Origin: Hofstenia miamia
Taxonomy: Eukaryota > Xenacoelomorpha > Acoela
NCBI GenBank assembly: GCA_004352715.1
Contig: SCFE01000021.1
Location: 1,506,172 to 1,553,252, forward strand
Direction: 5' to 3'
DNA: 47,081 bases
Positions 22,334-33,559 of this stretch are shown here, one piece after another (position 1 is the stretch's first letter; each line of letters begins with the position of its first letter). A program made the translations under genes and the position numbers. Below the pieces are notes generated by a model. It ran no database searches. It worked only from the letters and a program-made list of their open reading frames with translations, and had not been told where the DNA came from.

Positions 22334-23581
22334 TGTGTAGGTGTATGTACGTATGTATGTATGTCGCTATAATTCCTGCACAAACAACAAAGCTGCTTGT
22401 AAAAAGGAATGAGATAGTTATTATAGGAACAGTATGCATGTTCCGTATAAACGGGAGTAACAAGCAGCATATATAAATTATCTTTTTACATGCATTGAAT
22501 TGCATTGGAGAATTGAAACTTTGCATTTTGTGCTTGTTTCGAAACAGGTATATTACAATGAAATACATTATCGGAATTGTCTTCAATTTTCATTGCAGAT
22601 CTTTTGAATTTTTCAGTAAATTCTTTTTTTAAAATTTCTATCAGCAGCTGTTTTTTCATGTTTGCAATCTTCGAAAATCGTTGCTTTGAGTAGAGCATAT
22701 AGAGCACTGTACTCTTCTAGATCCCCTTGGTTGATTCTATGCTAATAATTGGAACCCCACAGTAAGCAATTCGCTTATGATCCGTAGTAGAAAAGCCAAT
22801 AGGGAATTTAGAAATCAATCTCTTCCAGCTGCTAAGGTTATTTTAATAATATATACGATTTAACAGTAAATCCCAATTGAAACTTTCACAAGAAAAATTG
22901 CTCACAGATTTGAATTTTTCGGAAACTTCAAATACTTTGGAGTAACAAAAACCGATAGAAATTCACATTTTTCGAACTTAAAAAGAGTAAACTCCATTTC
23001 GCACTTTACAAAAATCACAATAATTGCCAAAATTCCATTAGGGTGGCACATACCCTTTAAAACTAAATTAAATCACTTTTTTGAGATTGTGTTGATTGTA
23101 TTTCTCTAAGCATTCTATTTTCATATTCCAGTCGAAATTTCCGGAAAAAGTTCCCTTGTCCTCAACATGAGATTCTTGGTTTACCATCCGTTTCCATGGA
23201 AACCAGCAGCAGACTTTCATGAAATTCTCTTAAAATATTGCTTCCTACTTATAATTTTCAAATCTTCCAAGCTCCTTCTGTTACAGTGCAATAGTCCTAT
23301 TACAATCAATCTTGAGGTATTTTGACCTGTGTTACCCCAGTTATGAAACACAAACTTTGGACTCAATTTATACAAAAGTATGATTTTTCAATTTTTGTCT
23401 TATAGATTTCCACATAACTCAAAAACTATACGTACCACACGCTTTAAACTTGAAGGGAATGCGCAGTTTGTAAATCTCTCTGATTGTCTTTATAATCAAG
23501 GACCTAAAAATTGTGGATTTTCAATTATGACTCTTAAAGAAATTTTTTATCGGTCGTAAACTTTGGTACAATGTATATAAA
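22334..23581. other. No recognisable gene
   Basis: AT-rich, with only short frames. A minus-strand frame at 22486-22707 (contains LLIEILKKEFTEKFKRS) has coding-like composition, but there is no domain or splice context to support it. Confidence 0.45.
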
Positions 23582-23671
23582 TTAACATAGTTCCTTATCC
23601 AAACATCATTTCAAAATTTTTATTGAAGAAGAAGAAACTATATTTTGTACTAAATTCAACATTATAAATGT
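23582..23671. repeat. 90-bp direct repeat, left copy, flanking gap
   Basis: TTAACATAGTTCC...ATAAATGTT recurs essentially identically at 24360-24450, immediately right of the 627-N gap. Identical sequence on both sides of a gap suggests unmerged contig ends or alleles. Confidence 0.9.
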
Positions 23672-23732
23672 TGGTCACAATACAAAAGTGCGTCTAAAAT
23701 ATACATGCACACTAATATATATATATATATAC

Positions 23733-24359
23733 NNNNNNNNNNNNNNNNNNNNNNNNNNNNNNNNNNNNNNNNNNNNNNNNNNNNNNNNNNNNNNNNNNNN
23801 NNNNNNNNNNNNNNNNNNNNNNNNNNNNNNNNNNNNNNNNNNNNNNNNNNNNNNNNNNNNNNNNNNNNNNNNNNNNNNNNNNNNNNNNNNNNNNNNNNNN
23901 NNNNNNNNNNNNNNNNNNNNNNNNNNNNNNNNNNNNNNNNNNNNNNNNNNNNNNNNNNNNNNNNNNNNNNNNNNNNNNNNNNNNNNNNNNNNNNNNNNNN
24001 NNNNNNNNNNNNNNNNNNNNNNNNNNNNNNNNNNNNNNNNNNNNNNNNNNNNNNNNNNNNNNNNNNNNNNNNNNNNNNNNNNNNNNNNNNNNNNNNNNNN
24101 NNNNNNNNNNNNNNNNNNNNNNNNNNNNNNNNNNNNNNNNNNNNNNNNNNNNNNNNNNNNNNNNNNNNNNNNNNNNNNNNNNNNNNNNNNNNNNNNNNNN
24201 NNNNNNNNNNNNNNNNNNNNNNNNNNNNNNNNNNNNNNNNNNNNNNNNNNNNNNNNNNNNNNNNNNNNNNNNNNNNNNNNNNNNNNNNNNNNNNNNNNNN
24301 NNNNNNNNNNNNNNNNNNNNNNNNNNNNNNNNNNNNNNNNNNNNNNNNNNNNNNNNNNN
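23733..24359. other. Assembly gap, 627 N
   Basis: Run of N between a TA repeat and the right copy of the 90-bp direct repeat. Confidence 0.99.
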
Positions 24360-24450
24360 TTAACATAGTTCCTTATCCAAACATCATTTCAAAATTTTTA
24401 TTGAAGAAGAAGAAACTATATTTTGTACTAAATTCAACATTATAAATGTT

Positions 24451-24618
24451 CATTTCTTTTAGCACTATAGTCAGCGTTAATAAACTTGAAACCTCCCCAC
24501 TTATATTAGAACAATTTACAAGAAAATATTAATTACACTTAATTCACGCTGTTTTCATTTCTTTTAGCACTATAGTCAGCGTTAATAAACTTGAAACCTC
24601 CCCACTTATATTAGAACA
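24451..24618. repeat. 105-bp period tandem repeat (about 1.6 copies)
   Basis: CATTTCTTTTAGCACTATAG starts at 24451 and again at 24556, and the 63-bp unit core is repeated without visible change. It lies at the 3' side of the minus-strand LINE remnant, where a tandemly repeated 3' UTR would be expected. Confidence 0.85.
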
Positions 24619-25720
24619 ATTTAGGCCTATGTGATTTATATAATTGTGTTATTTTAGTTTTAAAGGTTTTTAGAGACTTGGCATTCTTAGTTTCTGTAGG
24701 CAATTTATTCCGAAGACAGATTGAGGTAGTAATAAAAGAATTTTGCAATTGTGTTTTGTTCGATTTTGCTTGCCTTATAACTAAGGTGCGCATACTATGA
24801 ACATTTGGAGTTTTAAAATTAGGGAAATTTGCTGAATTATAACGAACGATTTTTTAAGAATTTTGTTGAACGTTCATAAAGATGTTTTAAAAATTGTCAT
24901 CATTGGCTTCGAAAAGTTTCTTTTGAATTCATCGTAAGCTGGTCGTTTTTCTTCATACACCCCAATGTAATATTAGTTGCCCAATTTGTATGTATTTCAA
25001 ATTTTATAATAACTTAATACTAGAGAGTTAACCAACATTGATTTCATTTTGGAATTTACAAAATTGCCTACATGTGAAATAGTTTTAATTCCCATTGTCA
25101 TTTTGCGTAATACTATGTGTATGTGACTTGAATAGTTCAATTTATTATCGATTGTTACTCCAAGATATTTGAGGAATTCGACTTGAGTAATTTTTGACCC
25201 CGAAAAATTTAAAATGTGTGAAAAAGAGACATAACACAAATTCTGTTTTAGAGGGATTTACAGTTAAATGGTGCATACTAAAATATTTTAGCAGTTGAGA
25301 AAGATTGATTTCTAACTTATTAATTGATGTTTCTATTTGATTATCATGTGTGTAGTAGTATTGTAGTAGTAAGCGTAGATTCTTAAAAACTTTATTAAAT
25401 ATTGTACAAATAGCTCTAGTATTATTAATTACTTCGCCAGTATAATGAATTTCTTTACAAAAGTAAAGCCTTTGTTTTTCTTGTTAAGCACTGAATTGAT
25501 AAACATCAATTTTGACCTTTGAATATCAATTTTTTCACATTTTGATTTATAATATTGGTTGTACAAATTTTTAATTTATGTTGCATAAGTTATGTGACTT
25601 TTTGTAGTCAACAAAATTCACAGAGGATTTTTCATTAATATACATTATCCACTTATCATTTTTTTGTTTAATCAAAGTTAAGCAATGTGTATCAATCCAT
25701 GATTTGCTTTTAATTGTTGT
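24600..25720 (-). mobile_element. LINE (non-LTR retrotransposon) RT remnant
   Basis: On the minus strand from about 25700 downward: KSWIDTHCLTLIKQKNDKWI (the thumb/N-terminal linker of LINE ORF2), IHYTGEVINNTRAICTIFN, then LEINLSQLLKYFSMHHLTVN followed by PSKTEFVL, the block after the RT active site. This leads into VEFLKYLGVTIDNKLNYSSH (25239-24997 frame) and the C-terminal NSFITTSICLRNKLPTETK region ending at 24611. Several frameshifts and the missing catalytic core (no FADD box) mark a dead, internally deleted copy. Confidence 0.8.
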
Positions 25721-27007
25721 TATAATTGTTTCTTAGTTTCCTAAAATTGATTCTTCTGGGCAATATTTATCAAGTTTCTGAAATCCCAAAAATGAAATTT
25801 TCCCTTAATCCATTCGATATTCCATGTTTTTATTTGATAAACTTTGAAAGTTTATATGCATATACTTAAACAAGTTATTGGTATTAAGGTATTGAATATC
25901 CCGGCCCAGTTAGAAAACGATTCAATTAAATAAGATAGAGTTATGAGAAAAATACCGATTTTTATGTATTTCTTTTTTCGGCATTATAATATCACATGAT
26001 ATGTTAACGAGATGGACGGAAAATATGTGAAAATATTTTTTTGATGCTATTCCCACTGTCTTGATCAAAAAGGATTTAGAATAACATAAACTTAAACAGT
26101 TAAGGTGCTGCATTACGAATGTTTGATATAAGAAAAACTCTAGAATATCAACCACATATAGAATTAATTTGAAATCACCTACTAAATTTGAATATTTGTC
26201 AAACGCATATACACAATTAATTAAGACTGGAACGAAGTTTATGTAGGACAAAATTCAAGAAGTGTCAATTGTGTGCTCTATTTTTTATTGTAGAACACTT
26301 TTTTTGATAAAAAAATTTGGGAATCGATCAATAGGCGGCAACAATATTATAGTTACCAAAGTATAGATTAACATTTCCTACATTTGAAATATAAAACTCA
26401 GGTGAGATTCAATCGAATTTCTTTTTTACCTTTGTATATTGTGCAGAATGTTAATTTCGGAAGGTGACCATTGAAATATAGCATTACGAGCAATTGTGAA
26501 TTTTCTCAGTGGAGAATTCAAAATGTTGATGCAAAAACTGAATATTTCTATCCAGATTATCTGAGAAATACAAATCTCACCTGCATTGCCTTGTTAGGGG
26601 CAGCCTTGTTGGCATAAATATACACTTTAACAGGAACTGTTAATACACTTAGTGCATCAAAACAACACAAGGTAAAAAATTAGCACAACAATAAGCAGCA
26701 TGGATATTATTCACACAGTTTGTTACAGCCAACGATACTCTTTAAAAACGAAAACCTTTCGATGATACAAAGTCAGTCTGGAAGATGTGCTTACATATAT
26801 TACTCTGAGAACTCGGTTTTCTCAAATTTTTAAATGCTTAGCTTGAGGTGGTACCATCCTAATTAAGATGCCTTTGAGAATAAAGAATTATTTTGAGTGA
26901 GGGTTTCTCATGTTTCAAGTTCTCACTCAGAAACTTCTTGACACTTTAGCACATGGCTTAATTAACGACTAATTTGCATATTGTAAAAAATCAAAATAAT
27001 TTGCGTT
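25721..27007. other. No recognisable gene
   Basis: AT-rich sequence with scattered short frames on both strands and no motif I can support. Confidence 0.5.
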
Positions 27008-27012
27008 ACACA

Positions 27013-27044
<32 letters not shown>

Positions 27045-27990
27045 TGTAAGATCACACCATCCCCATTAAAGTAATCGAAAGCATATACATCAGATCAATA
27101 CATCCAAATCTTAACACCAAAGATGATTACATATATCAGCATAAATTATATCTAATCAACGTTTAATTGCATAATAATATCTTTTAATTAAATAGTGCAT
27201 ACTTTTGAGGGAAATTTTTGTAAATTGACGATGCCCAAGTTGAGCGAAATATATCTTTTTTTAGTCTGTATTTATTAAAATTACATAAAAATTAAAACGT
27301 ATGTTTCATTTATTAAGAAAAGATATTCTTTATTTAGATAAATATTTACAATTCAAATCTGAATCATTTGAATGGCGTCAAAAATATTGTTCTTGAGTTG
27401 TAAATTTTATTGGCTAATTCCATGCAATTTTTGACATTTCCCGGGAAAAAAATAATGTCAAAATTATTGAGTTTTATAAGCTACTTTTGAATATTTACAA
27501 CTTGCTCTTGATACACCAGAAATTAGCTTAGCATAAACATCTTTAATTTAATATGACGGCCTTGCTTTTGTTGACCTGCTAGAAGATCAAAAACATTGTT
27601 GGAAAGTGCAAAGAAGTTAGCCCTTTATTTTTCCGCACGGTTTAGCAATTTTCAAACTGTTTTTTGTTGTTGTAGAGGAGATATGATTGTCTAAAAATGC
27701 AGTACTTTAACTCGTTATTGAGTCTCATTTGTAACTAGAATGACGTCATCATTCACGCAATTTGGAATGTACCATCTGAAACAAAAAACTAGATAAAATA
27801 GTAGTATTTTTTTAGTTCCTTCTCAAATTGGTTTCTTTTTCATTTTTTTATCTAGAGATCAATATTGGCTTGTTGCAACCGCTTACGTCTTTCATTTAAT
27901 TCTAAATCTTTATACATTTCAACTGTTTTAATTATGTCACATCTGTAACGTTTTCAGTTTTTGTCTCACCTGTAACATTTCTTAAATTTT
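27045..27990. other. No recognisable gene; may hold an intron of the downstream broken gene
   Basis: AT-rich sequence. It ends with a pyrimidine-rich stretch and AG at 27991-27992, directly before a coding-like frame. Confidence 0.45.
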
Positions 27991-27992
27991 AG

Positions 27993-29559
27993 TTATGCCA
28001 CAATTATTGGAAGCGACTTAAAGAGCATGGCCAGTACGATGACCATCATACAAAGGAAAACGAATCTCGTCGGAAAGAAAAAGAGAAGCAAAATGTCAAC
28101 TGAAGAAAAGAAAAAAAGAGGGAAAATCCAATTGAAGGAACGGCGAATATCGAAAAGGGTTGAAATTACAATCAAGCATACACACACCGACTTCAGCTAC
28201 TAGTTCAATGTCTTCATATTCGTTATCAAGATGAACGAAACGTGCTGAGGGGAATTTACCACGAGTCCTGGAAAACGATTACAAGTTGTCAAGAAATTGG
28301 CAGACAAATACAATGTCATCTAATCGTCTGGAAATGATAATAATTCTACTTCAATTTCCGTTATATCTTTAGATCTAAAAGAAGGCCTATTGTTTCCATT
28401 CCCATCAAATTTGCTGCCTGGCAACTACGTTCTTGTTCGATTTGCAGAGAAAGAGCAGTTTTACTGTGTTGGATATATTGAATAGGTAACAAATAACGAG
28501 TTTTTAGTAAAATTTTACCGCAAAAAACTCTCCTTCTTTGTACAGCTATCTTTCGTTCAGCCATATAAAAAGGATATTGCTGAGATGACGCCATCACAGA
28601 TTAGCGGTATTCTGCGAAAACCTAGTATCCGTCGTAGGGGACAGACTTGTCAACGAGCCATTTCCAAGGTCGGCTCGACTCGTTTAAATTTTGTGTAAGT
28701 TCGGCTCGGCTCGTCACATAAAAGTGCTCAAAGAATTTTTTACATAGCTCTTTTTATTATTTAATAAACATTTCTTAAATAAGATTATAGGAAAAGCATA
28801 CTGACTGCAAAATAGGTGAGTAATCAAGCCAGGATTAGGTCTTAAGCTGATTTTTAATGAAGTAAGTGAGATTTAAGTCTTATGAATTAGCTTAAGATTG
28901 AAGATTTTGTCAAAAAAAGTTTCATATTGAATTTTAGAATAATACTAACTTATACAGGCTTTATTATGAGGCTCATTATTGATTTTTTCAAAATGTCAAA
29001 GTCAATCAAAATTTTATCAAGGAGGGAACTGTGATGTAAGAACAATCTGTAAAATTGGCAGTTCTTTGGTTGTTTTTCTCAACTCGAAAGTGTTTTTACC
29101 TCACTTTTGCTCCATGGGTATCTACTCTACATTAGAAAAATTTTTTCCCATACCCGCCCCGACTTGCCACGCCCCACCTTGCCCCATNCATTTCCAAGGT
29201 CGGCTCGACTCGTTTAAATTTTGTGTAAGTTCGGCTCGGCTCGTCACATAAAATCCTTTTTTTAAAAATATTGTGCTCAAAGAATTTTTTACATAGCTCT
29301 TTTTATTATTTAATAAACATTTCTTAAATAAGATTATAGGAAAGGCATGCTGACTGCAAAAAATAAGAAAAATCTCCATAATCAAATTAACAAGCAGAAC
29401 TATAAACTTGATTTGCCTAAAATAGGTTCGTTTTGGGCTCGTTGTATATCAAATACTGTGCTCAATCTCGGCTCCGCTCGGGTCGTTGACAAGTCTGGTA
29501 GTGGAGCATTGATATTTCCTGAATCTGCCTTGAGAAGTAAATTTTCACTTCTCAAATAG
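27993..29559 (+). pseudogene. Broken transposon-related gene, split by a hAT-type MITE
   Basis: After an acceptor-like AG at 27991-27992 the frame reads a strongly basic segment (YWKRLKEHGQYDDHHTKENE, then RRKEKEKQ), a linker with SPGKRLQVVKKLADKY near 28267-28315, and then a compact domain at about 28365-28625: GNYVLVRFAEKEQFYCVGYI, then NNEFLVKFYRKK, FVQPYKKDIAEM, and GILRKPSIRRRG. I recall this layout (basic N-terminus, then a GDYVxVxF...YYVGxI...VxFLRR domain) from uncharacterised transposon-derived proteins of invertebrates and fish. At least four in-frame stops (one inside YCVGYIE*VTNN) show decay. The reading frame meets the MITE at 28641. It resumes after the right target duplication with ALIFPESALRSKFSLLK and a TAG at 29557-29559, so the MITE entered the last coding part. 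Confidence 0.45.
28634..29505. mobile_element. hAT-type MITE with 8-bp TSD, containing an assembly duplication
   Basis: The left end CAGACTTGTCAACGA (from 28642) is matched by the inverted right end TCGTTGACAAGTCTG (to 29497). Flanks are GTAGGGGA (28634-28641) and GTAGTGGA (29498-29505), a 7/8 duplication typical of hAT. Subterminal GGCTCGGCTCG-type repeats occur at both ends. The single N at 29188 lies inside, and the segment 28659-28812 recurs at 29189-29361, so the true element is probably shorter than the 856 bp drawn here. No transposase frame is present. Confidence 0.8.
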
Positions 29560-30485
29560 TTGAGTTCTAGCTGTTTATGTTTACTCTTTTATGCTTTTTT
29601 ATCAAATTATGTTATATTAAATACATCTTACCTTGTTATATGTGTATGGGTTTGATAGTGTCCCATCTATAACATCTACATTTTGCGTCTGTAACGTTAT
29701 ACACAGAGGATATTTCCTAAAATCTAGAGAATTTTATTAAACAGTTGTTACTATTTAATACAAGGGAATTACCGCTAGACAATAGTTTTTTAATGAAGGA
29801 ATTATATGTAGCACAAAGATAGAGCCATTAACATTTCGGAAAGTCGCAAATGAAATGTAAATTAAGTGTCGCATCTGTAACATCTAAAAAGAAAGTAAAT
29901 GTTTACATAGATAGCTCATAACGTTAAATTTATTTGCTAAAATCATAAGTAAACTATAAAAGATTTGATAATCACCGATATACTAACCCTTAAGATCATG
30001 TATTTGCATGTTTTCAGAATTCTTGCTCCAGCGTTACTTACCTTTTGCCCATCTGTAAAAATGGAATTAGCCTATCCTATAATTAGTCATATAATTGATA
30101 TTTTTTCTTACAATCATGTTTTTCATTTTTTTAAATAGTGTATAATTTTTTCATTTTTTGTACTATAGTGCAATTATTTCCATGGCGATACTGAATAATT
30201 TAAAAATCCCTTCTTCATTAATTTATTTTTACACTTAGGTTTACCAAATGTAATTGTTCTTTGATTTCAAGTTTAAATGATTAGAAATATTCGATTTTCT
30301 TTGCAAAGATATCGATAAGCATAAATATTTTGTAGAGGCTCTATAGATTTAGATGGTATTTTCACATTTCTTTTTTATGTTTGTTACAAATTATGCTGAT
30401 TCTGCATTTAAACACTTTCTCCAATTTAGATTTTGCTTTTTTCATTAAATTAGTTAGTCTTAATAAACAGGAGGAGTACAAGAAA
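29560..30485. other. No recognisable gene
   Basis: AT-rich. The string CATCTGTAAC recurs several times between 27930 and 30060 (for example near 27940, 29690 and 29874), but I see no clear unit length. Confidence 0.4.
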
Positions 30486-30905
30486 TGGGATAGAGCAAAG
30501 GATGGAAAGACTAACTCCCCATTCTATTGGTATAAACTTTCAAATTTTTTGATTTGATCACACCACAAGCCATTTTTTATGACATTGTTTACCTCGTCTT
30601 TAAATTTCAATTTATTATCTATTACTACTCAAAAAGTATCAACTGCAAACGGTAAATGATTACTATTAATGTGGCGATCCATACCATTTACATATAACTT
30701 AAAAAGTAATGGTCCAGTACTGATCTTTGCCATAATCCATCGTTTAGTTCTATGAATTTGATATTTCGTCTTTGAGTTTCACATCCTGATATCTATTACA
30801 TAAATTATTTAATAATTTTCTCAAGGAATCACTGAAATATAATCTGCCTTAACTGTGCCATTAGAATAGAATGGTTTATTGAATTAAATGCCTTTGAAAT
30901 ATCTA
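30486..30905 (-). mobile_element. LINE RT core remnant
   Basis: On the minus strand from about 30905: LDISKAFNSINHSIL (the D-x4-F block with the first catalytic Asp), then a decayed GVPQGSVLGP block (reads QRSVLDHYF), FKLYVNGMDRHINSNHLPFA with VDT in place of the A-D-D active site, and VIDNKLKFKDEVNNVIK after it. Block order and spacing are those of a LINE reverse transcriptase with internal deletion. The catalytic Asp pair is damaged and frames shift, so it is inactive. It may belong to the same lineage as the 24600-25720 copy. Confidence 0.75.
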
Positions 30906-30979
30906 ATGATATATATATATATATATATATATTTTTCATTCTTATCTAATTTTGATCACCAGCCTTCAATAGCATAAAG

Positions 30980-31131
30980 TAAAGCCTCGTTTCCGGAAAA
31001 CTGTTCCCTCAAGAATACAATTCATAAAGAAAAACTTTTCGTGTAAACGGAAATATTTAGCTAATCTGACAATTGCTTCGTAAGTAGAGATAAACTCATC
31101 ATGGAAGATTTATGGTGTAAACGGGGCTTAA
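30980..31131. mobile_element. PIF/Harbinger-type MITE, 146 bp, TSD TAA
   Basis: TAA at 30980-30982 is followed by AGCCTCGTTTCCGG. The right end reads GGTGTAAACGGGGCT, followed by TAA at 31129-31131. TIRs of the AGCCCCGTTTACAC type with a 3-bp TWA duplication characterise Harbinger non-autonomous elements. There is no coding capacity. Confidence 0.75.
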
Positions 31132-32285
31132 AGCATCATTTTTAATTGAAAATATTAAGCATCATAAACAGAATAAATATTTTTTGTTAATATTTCTTTT
31201 CACACATAATGCTCATCGAATTGCTTCTAGATTTTCACTGAATACCGTTTTTGGCATACGGTTACTATCACTTATTATTTGAATATTTGAAGGGGTTCAA
31301 CAGTTTTAATAGAAATAGATGGTTTTGAAAAGAACAAACCAATTATTATTTTATGCGATAAATCCGTATAAATATATACAAATTGAAATGAGTAGTTTTA
31401 TTCACTATGCTCTTCTATATTTTTACGAACACAAAACTGAAAGTCAAAAATTATTTAATATTAAAACGCACATGTACAATAAACACTAAAAAATTGAAAG
31501 ACATTTTAAAATTACATTGCTCATAATCAATTTGTACACAAGTTGTTATTTTAACTATTGAGTGGTAAGCTAAACTGCAATAAAAGAATTTGTAATTTCA
31601 TTAAAGAGTGACACCTGAGGACCACTCAGACAACATTTGAAATTGTAGAGTGCCGAAGCATTGGAATTAGGGTACACAGTTAGGGGTTGTTTGGAACTCT
31701 TTAACGCACGATCCATCTAAACACGTTAATAAATAGTACATCCATTGGGTGGTTAAAACAATATAACAAAAAAACTTTCCCAGTTGTAAATCACAGAAAA
31801 CTCAGTATTAAATCAATATTCTTCGAAAGAAAACCATCAATAAATGCAATATAGTAATCTGAATTTAACAATGTAAACTAAAAATAGAAATTTGACGTTG
31901 AATATACAGACGTTCTCTATGGCACACGGTGTTCATTTAAAATATTGTAAGCGATTTAGCAACAGATTTAGCATATACATTTGCTAGACAATTGAGTTAA
32001 CGTGTTGAGTAGCTAATATTTTGAAATATTCATATCAGTGTTTGAGTTTATACTCGAGTAATGAAGATACACTATACGAAAAAAAGCGTTAAATATACAG
32101 AAGAACAAATGACAAACAACAGAAATTTGAAGGTCAATTAATATAATTGCAAAGAGGAGACAACTAAAAATATACTTTGGTATACATTTATAACAAATTT
32201 GCTGGTTAAATCAAAGTATGATCAAGCCTTTATGAATACTTTTCCCGGACAGCAAGTTCATTCTTGAAGTTGCAGTTCTTAAAAA
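31132..32285. other. No recognisable gene
   Basis: AT-rich; no supported feature. At 32286-32345 a GC-rich string (CTAGAGCTGTGCG... with CCGGCCGAGC) looks like the left terminus of a hAT-type element, but no right end is visible before the duplicated segment. Confidence 0.4.
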
Positions 32286-32441
32286 CTAGAGCTGTGCGCC
32301 AGCCGGCCGAGCTGCCGGAAAATTTGGGCGGCTGAGCCGATTGATAACTTAAACTATATGAATTCAAACGAAATGTGTCAGAAAAAGGAAACCGCATTTA
32401 ATGTCTTTGACCTTTAACATTGATTTTAGTTATGTCTTATT

Positions 32442-33422
32442 AATCAGATTGCCTGTAAGCGCATGATGAACCTTTTTGCAGATAGTTTCACAATACTGCT
32501 TGCATCATATACGGTTTTTACTGGACTATAGGCCTTCTAGAGTTTCTATATGAAATATTATACAGTCTAATCCAGTTCTATTAAAAATCTCGCTTCATGA
32601 TTTACTGGATAGACAGCCTTGTATTGGGACGGGAAGTTTCTGTCACATGGCCATTTCATTGACATTTCAAACTCGTCCATTCAATCTTATAAATTTTGAA
32701 ATGTTGAAGTAATGTGGCACCTGATAATCTCGCAAAAAAATGAATGCATATGAAACACAAACATTAATATACATTTCAACAATGTCATATTGTTTATAAC
32801 TTAATGAAGCAGAATTCCTAACTAAAACCAAGTTGCATGAAAGTCTATTATTCCCCATAGGAATGAGCGTGTAATTAGAATCCCAAATAAGCATCAACTA
32901 AGTATTTATTAAACCNAATCAGATTGCCTGTAAGCGCATGATGAACCTTTTTGCAGATAGTTTCACAATACTGCTTGCATCATATACGGTTTTTACTGGA
33001 CTATAGGCCTTCTAGAGTTTCTATATGAAATATTATACAGTCTAATCCAGTTCTATAGATGCCACCTAGACGGCGGCGCCCACCTCTATTAAAAATCTCG
33101 CTTCATGATTTACTGGATAGACAGCCTTGTATTGGGACGGGAAGTTTCTGTCACATGGCCATTTCATTGACATTTCAAACTCGTCCATTCAATCTCATAA
33201 ATTTTGAAATGTTGAAGTAATGTGGCACCTGATAATCTCGCAAAAAAATGAATGCATATGAAACACAGACATTAATATACATTTCAACAATGTCATTGTT
33301 TATAACTTAATGAAGCAGAATTCCTAACTAAAACCAAGTTGCATGAAAGTCTATTATTCCCCCATAGGAATGAGCGTGTAATTAGAATCCCAAATAAGCA
33401 TCAACTAAGTATTTATTAAACC
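32442..33422. repeat. Direct duplication joined by a single N (two near-identical copies)
   Basis: Copy 1 (32442-32915) and copy 2 (32917-33422) match almost base for base and meet exactly at the N at 32916. Differences are a few substitutions and 1- to 2-bp indels plus a 33-nt insertion in copy 2 (33057-33089). This looks like two alleles placed end to end. The content is non-coding. Confidence 0.9.
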
Positions 33423-33559
33423 CTTCAAAATAATCTATAGCTGAAACGCACAGATTTGGAGTAATTAAATACTCGTGCATTGCTGAACAATATGTTCATT
33501 AAGTAAATCAATGTTTGTGTCAGTCACTTGATCAACAACTTATTTCTACAAATGTAAAT
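33423..33559. other. Short non-coding spacer
   Basis: AT-rich sequence between the duplicated segment and the LINE remnant. Confidence 0.4.

Noticed and set aside
21288-22586. Very long open frames on both strands across the N gap
   Set aside because: They consist almost wholly of unknown bases and are meaningless.
22486-22707. Minus-strand Lys-rich frame of 73 codons
   Set aside because: Coding-like composition only; no homology recalled and no supporting splice sites.
23662-24445. Open frames across the second N gap
   Set aside because: Same reason: the frame is open only because of N.
32286-32345. CTAGAGCTGTGCG... GC-rich string resembling a hAT left terminus
   Set aside because: No matching right terminus or target duplication found, so not called as an element.
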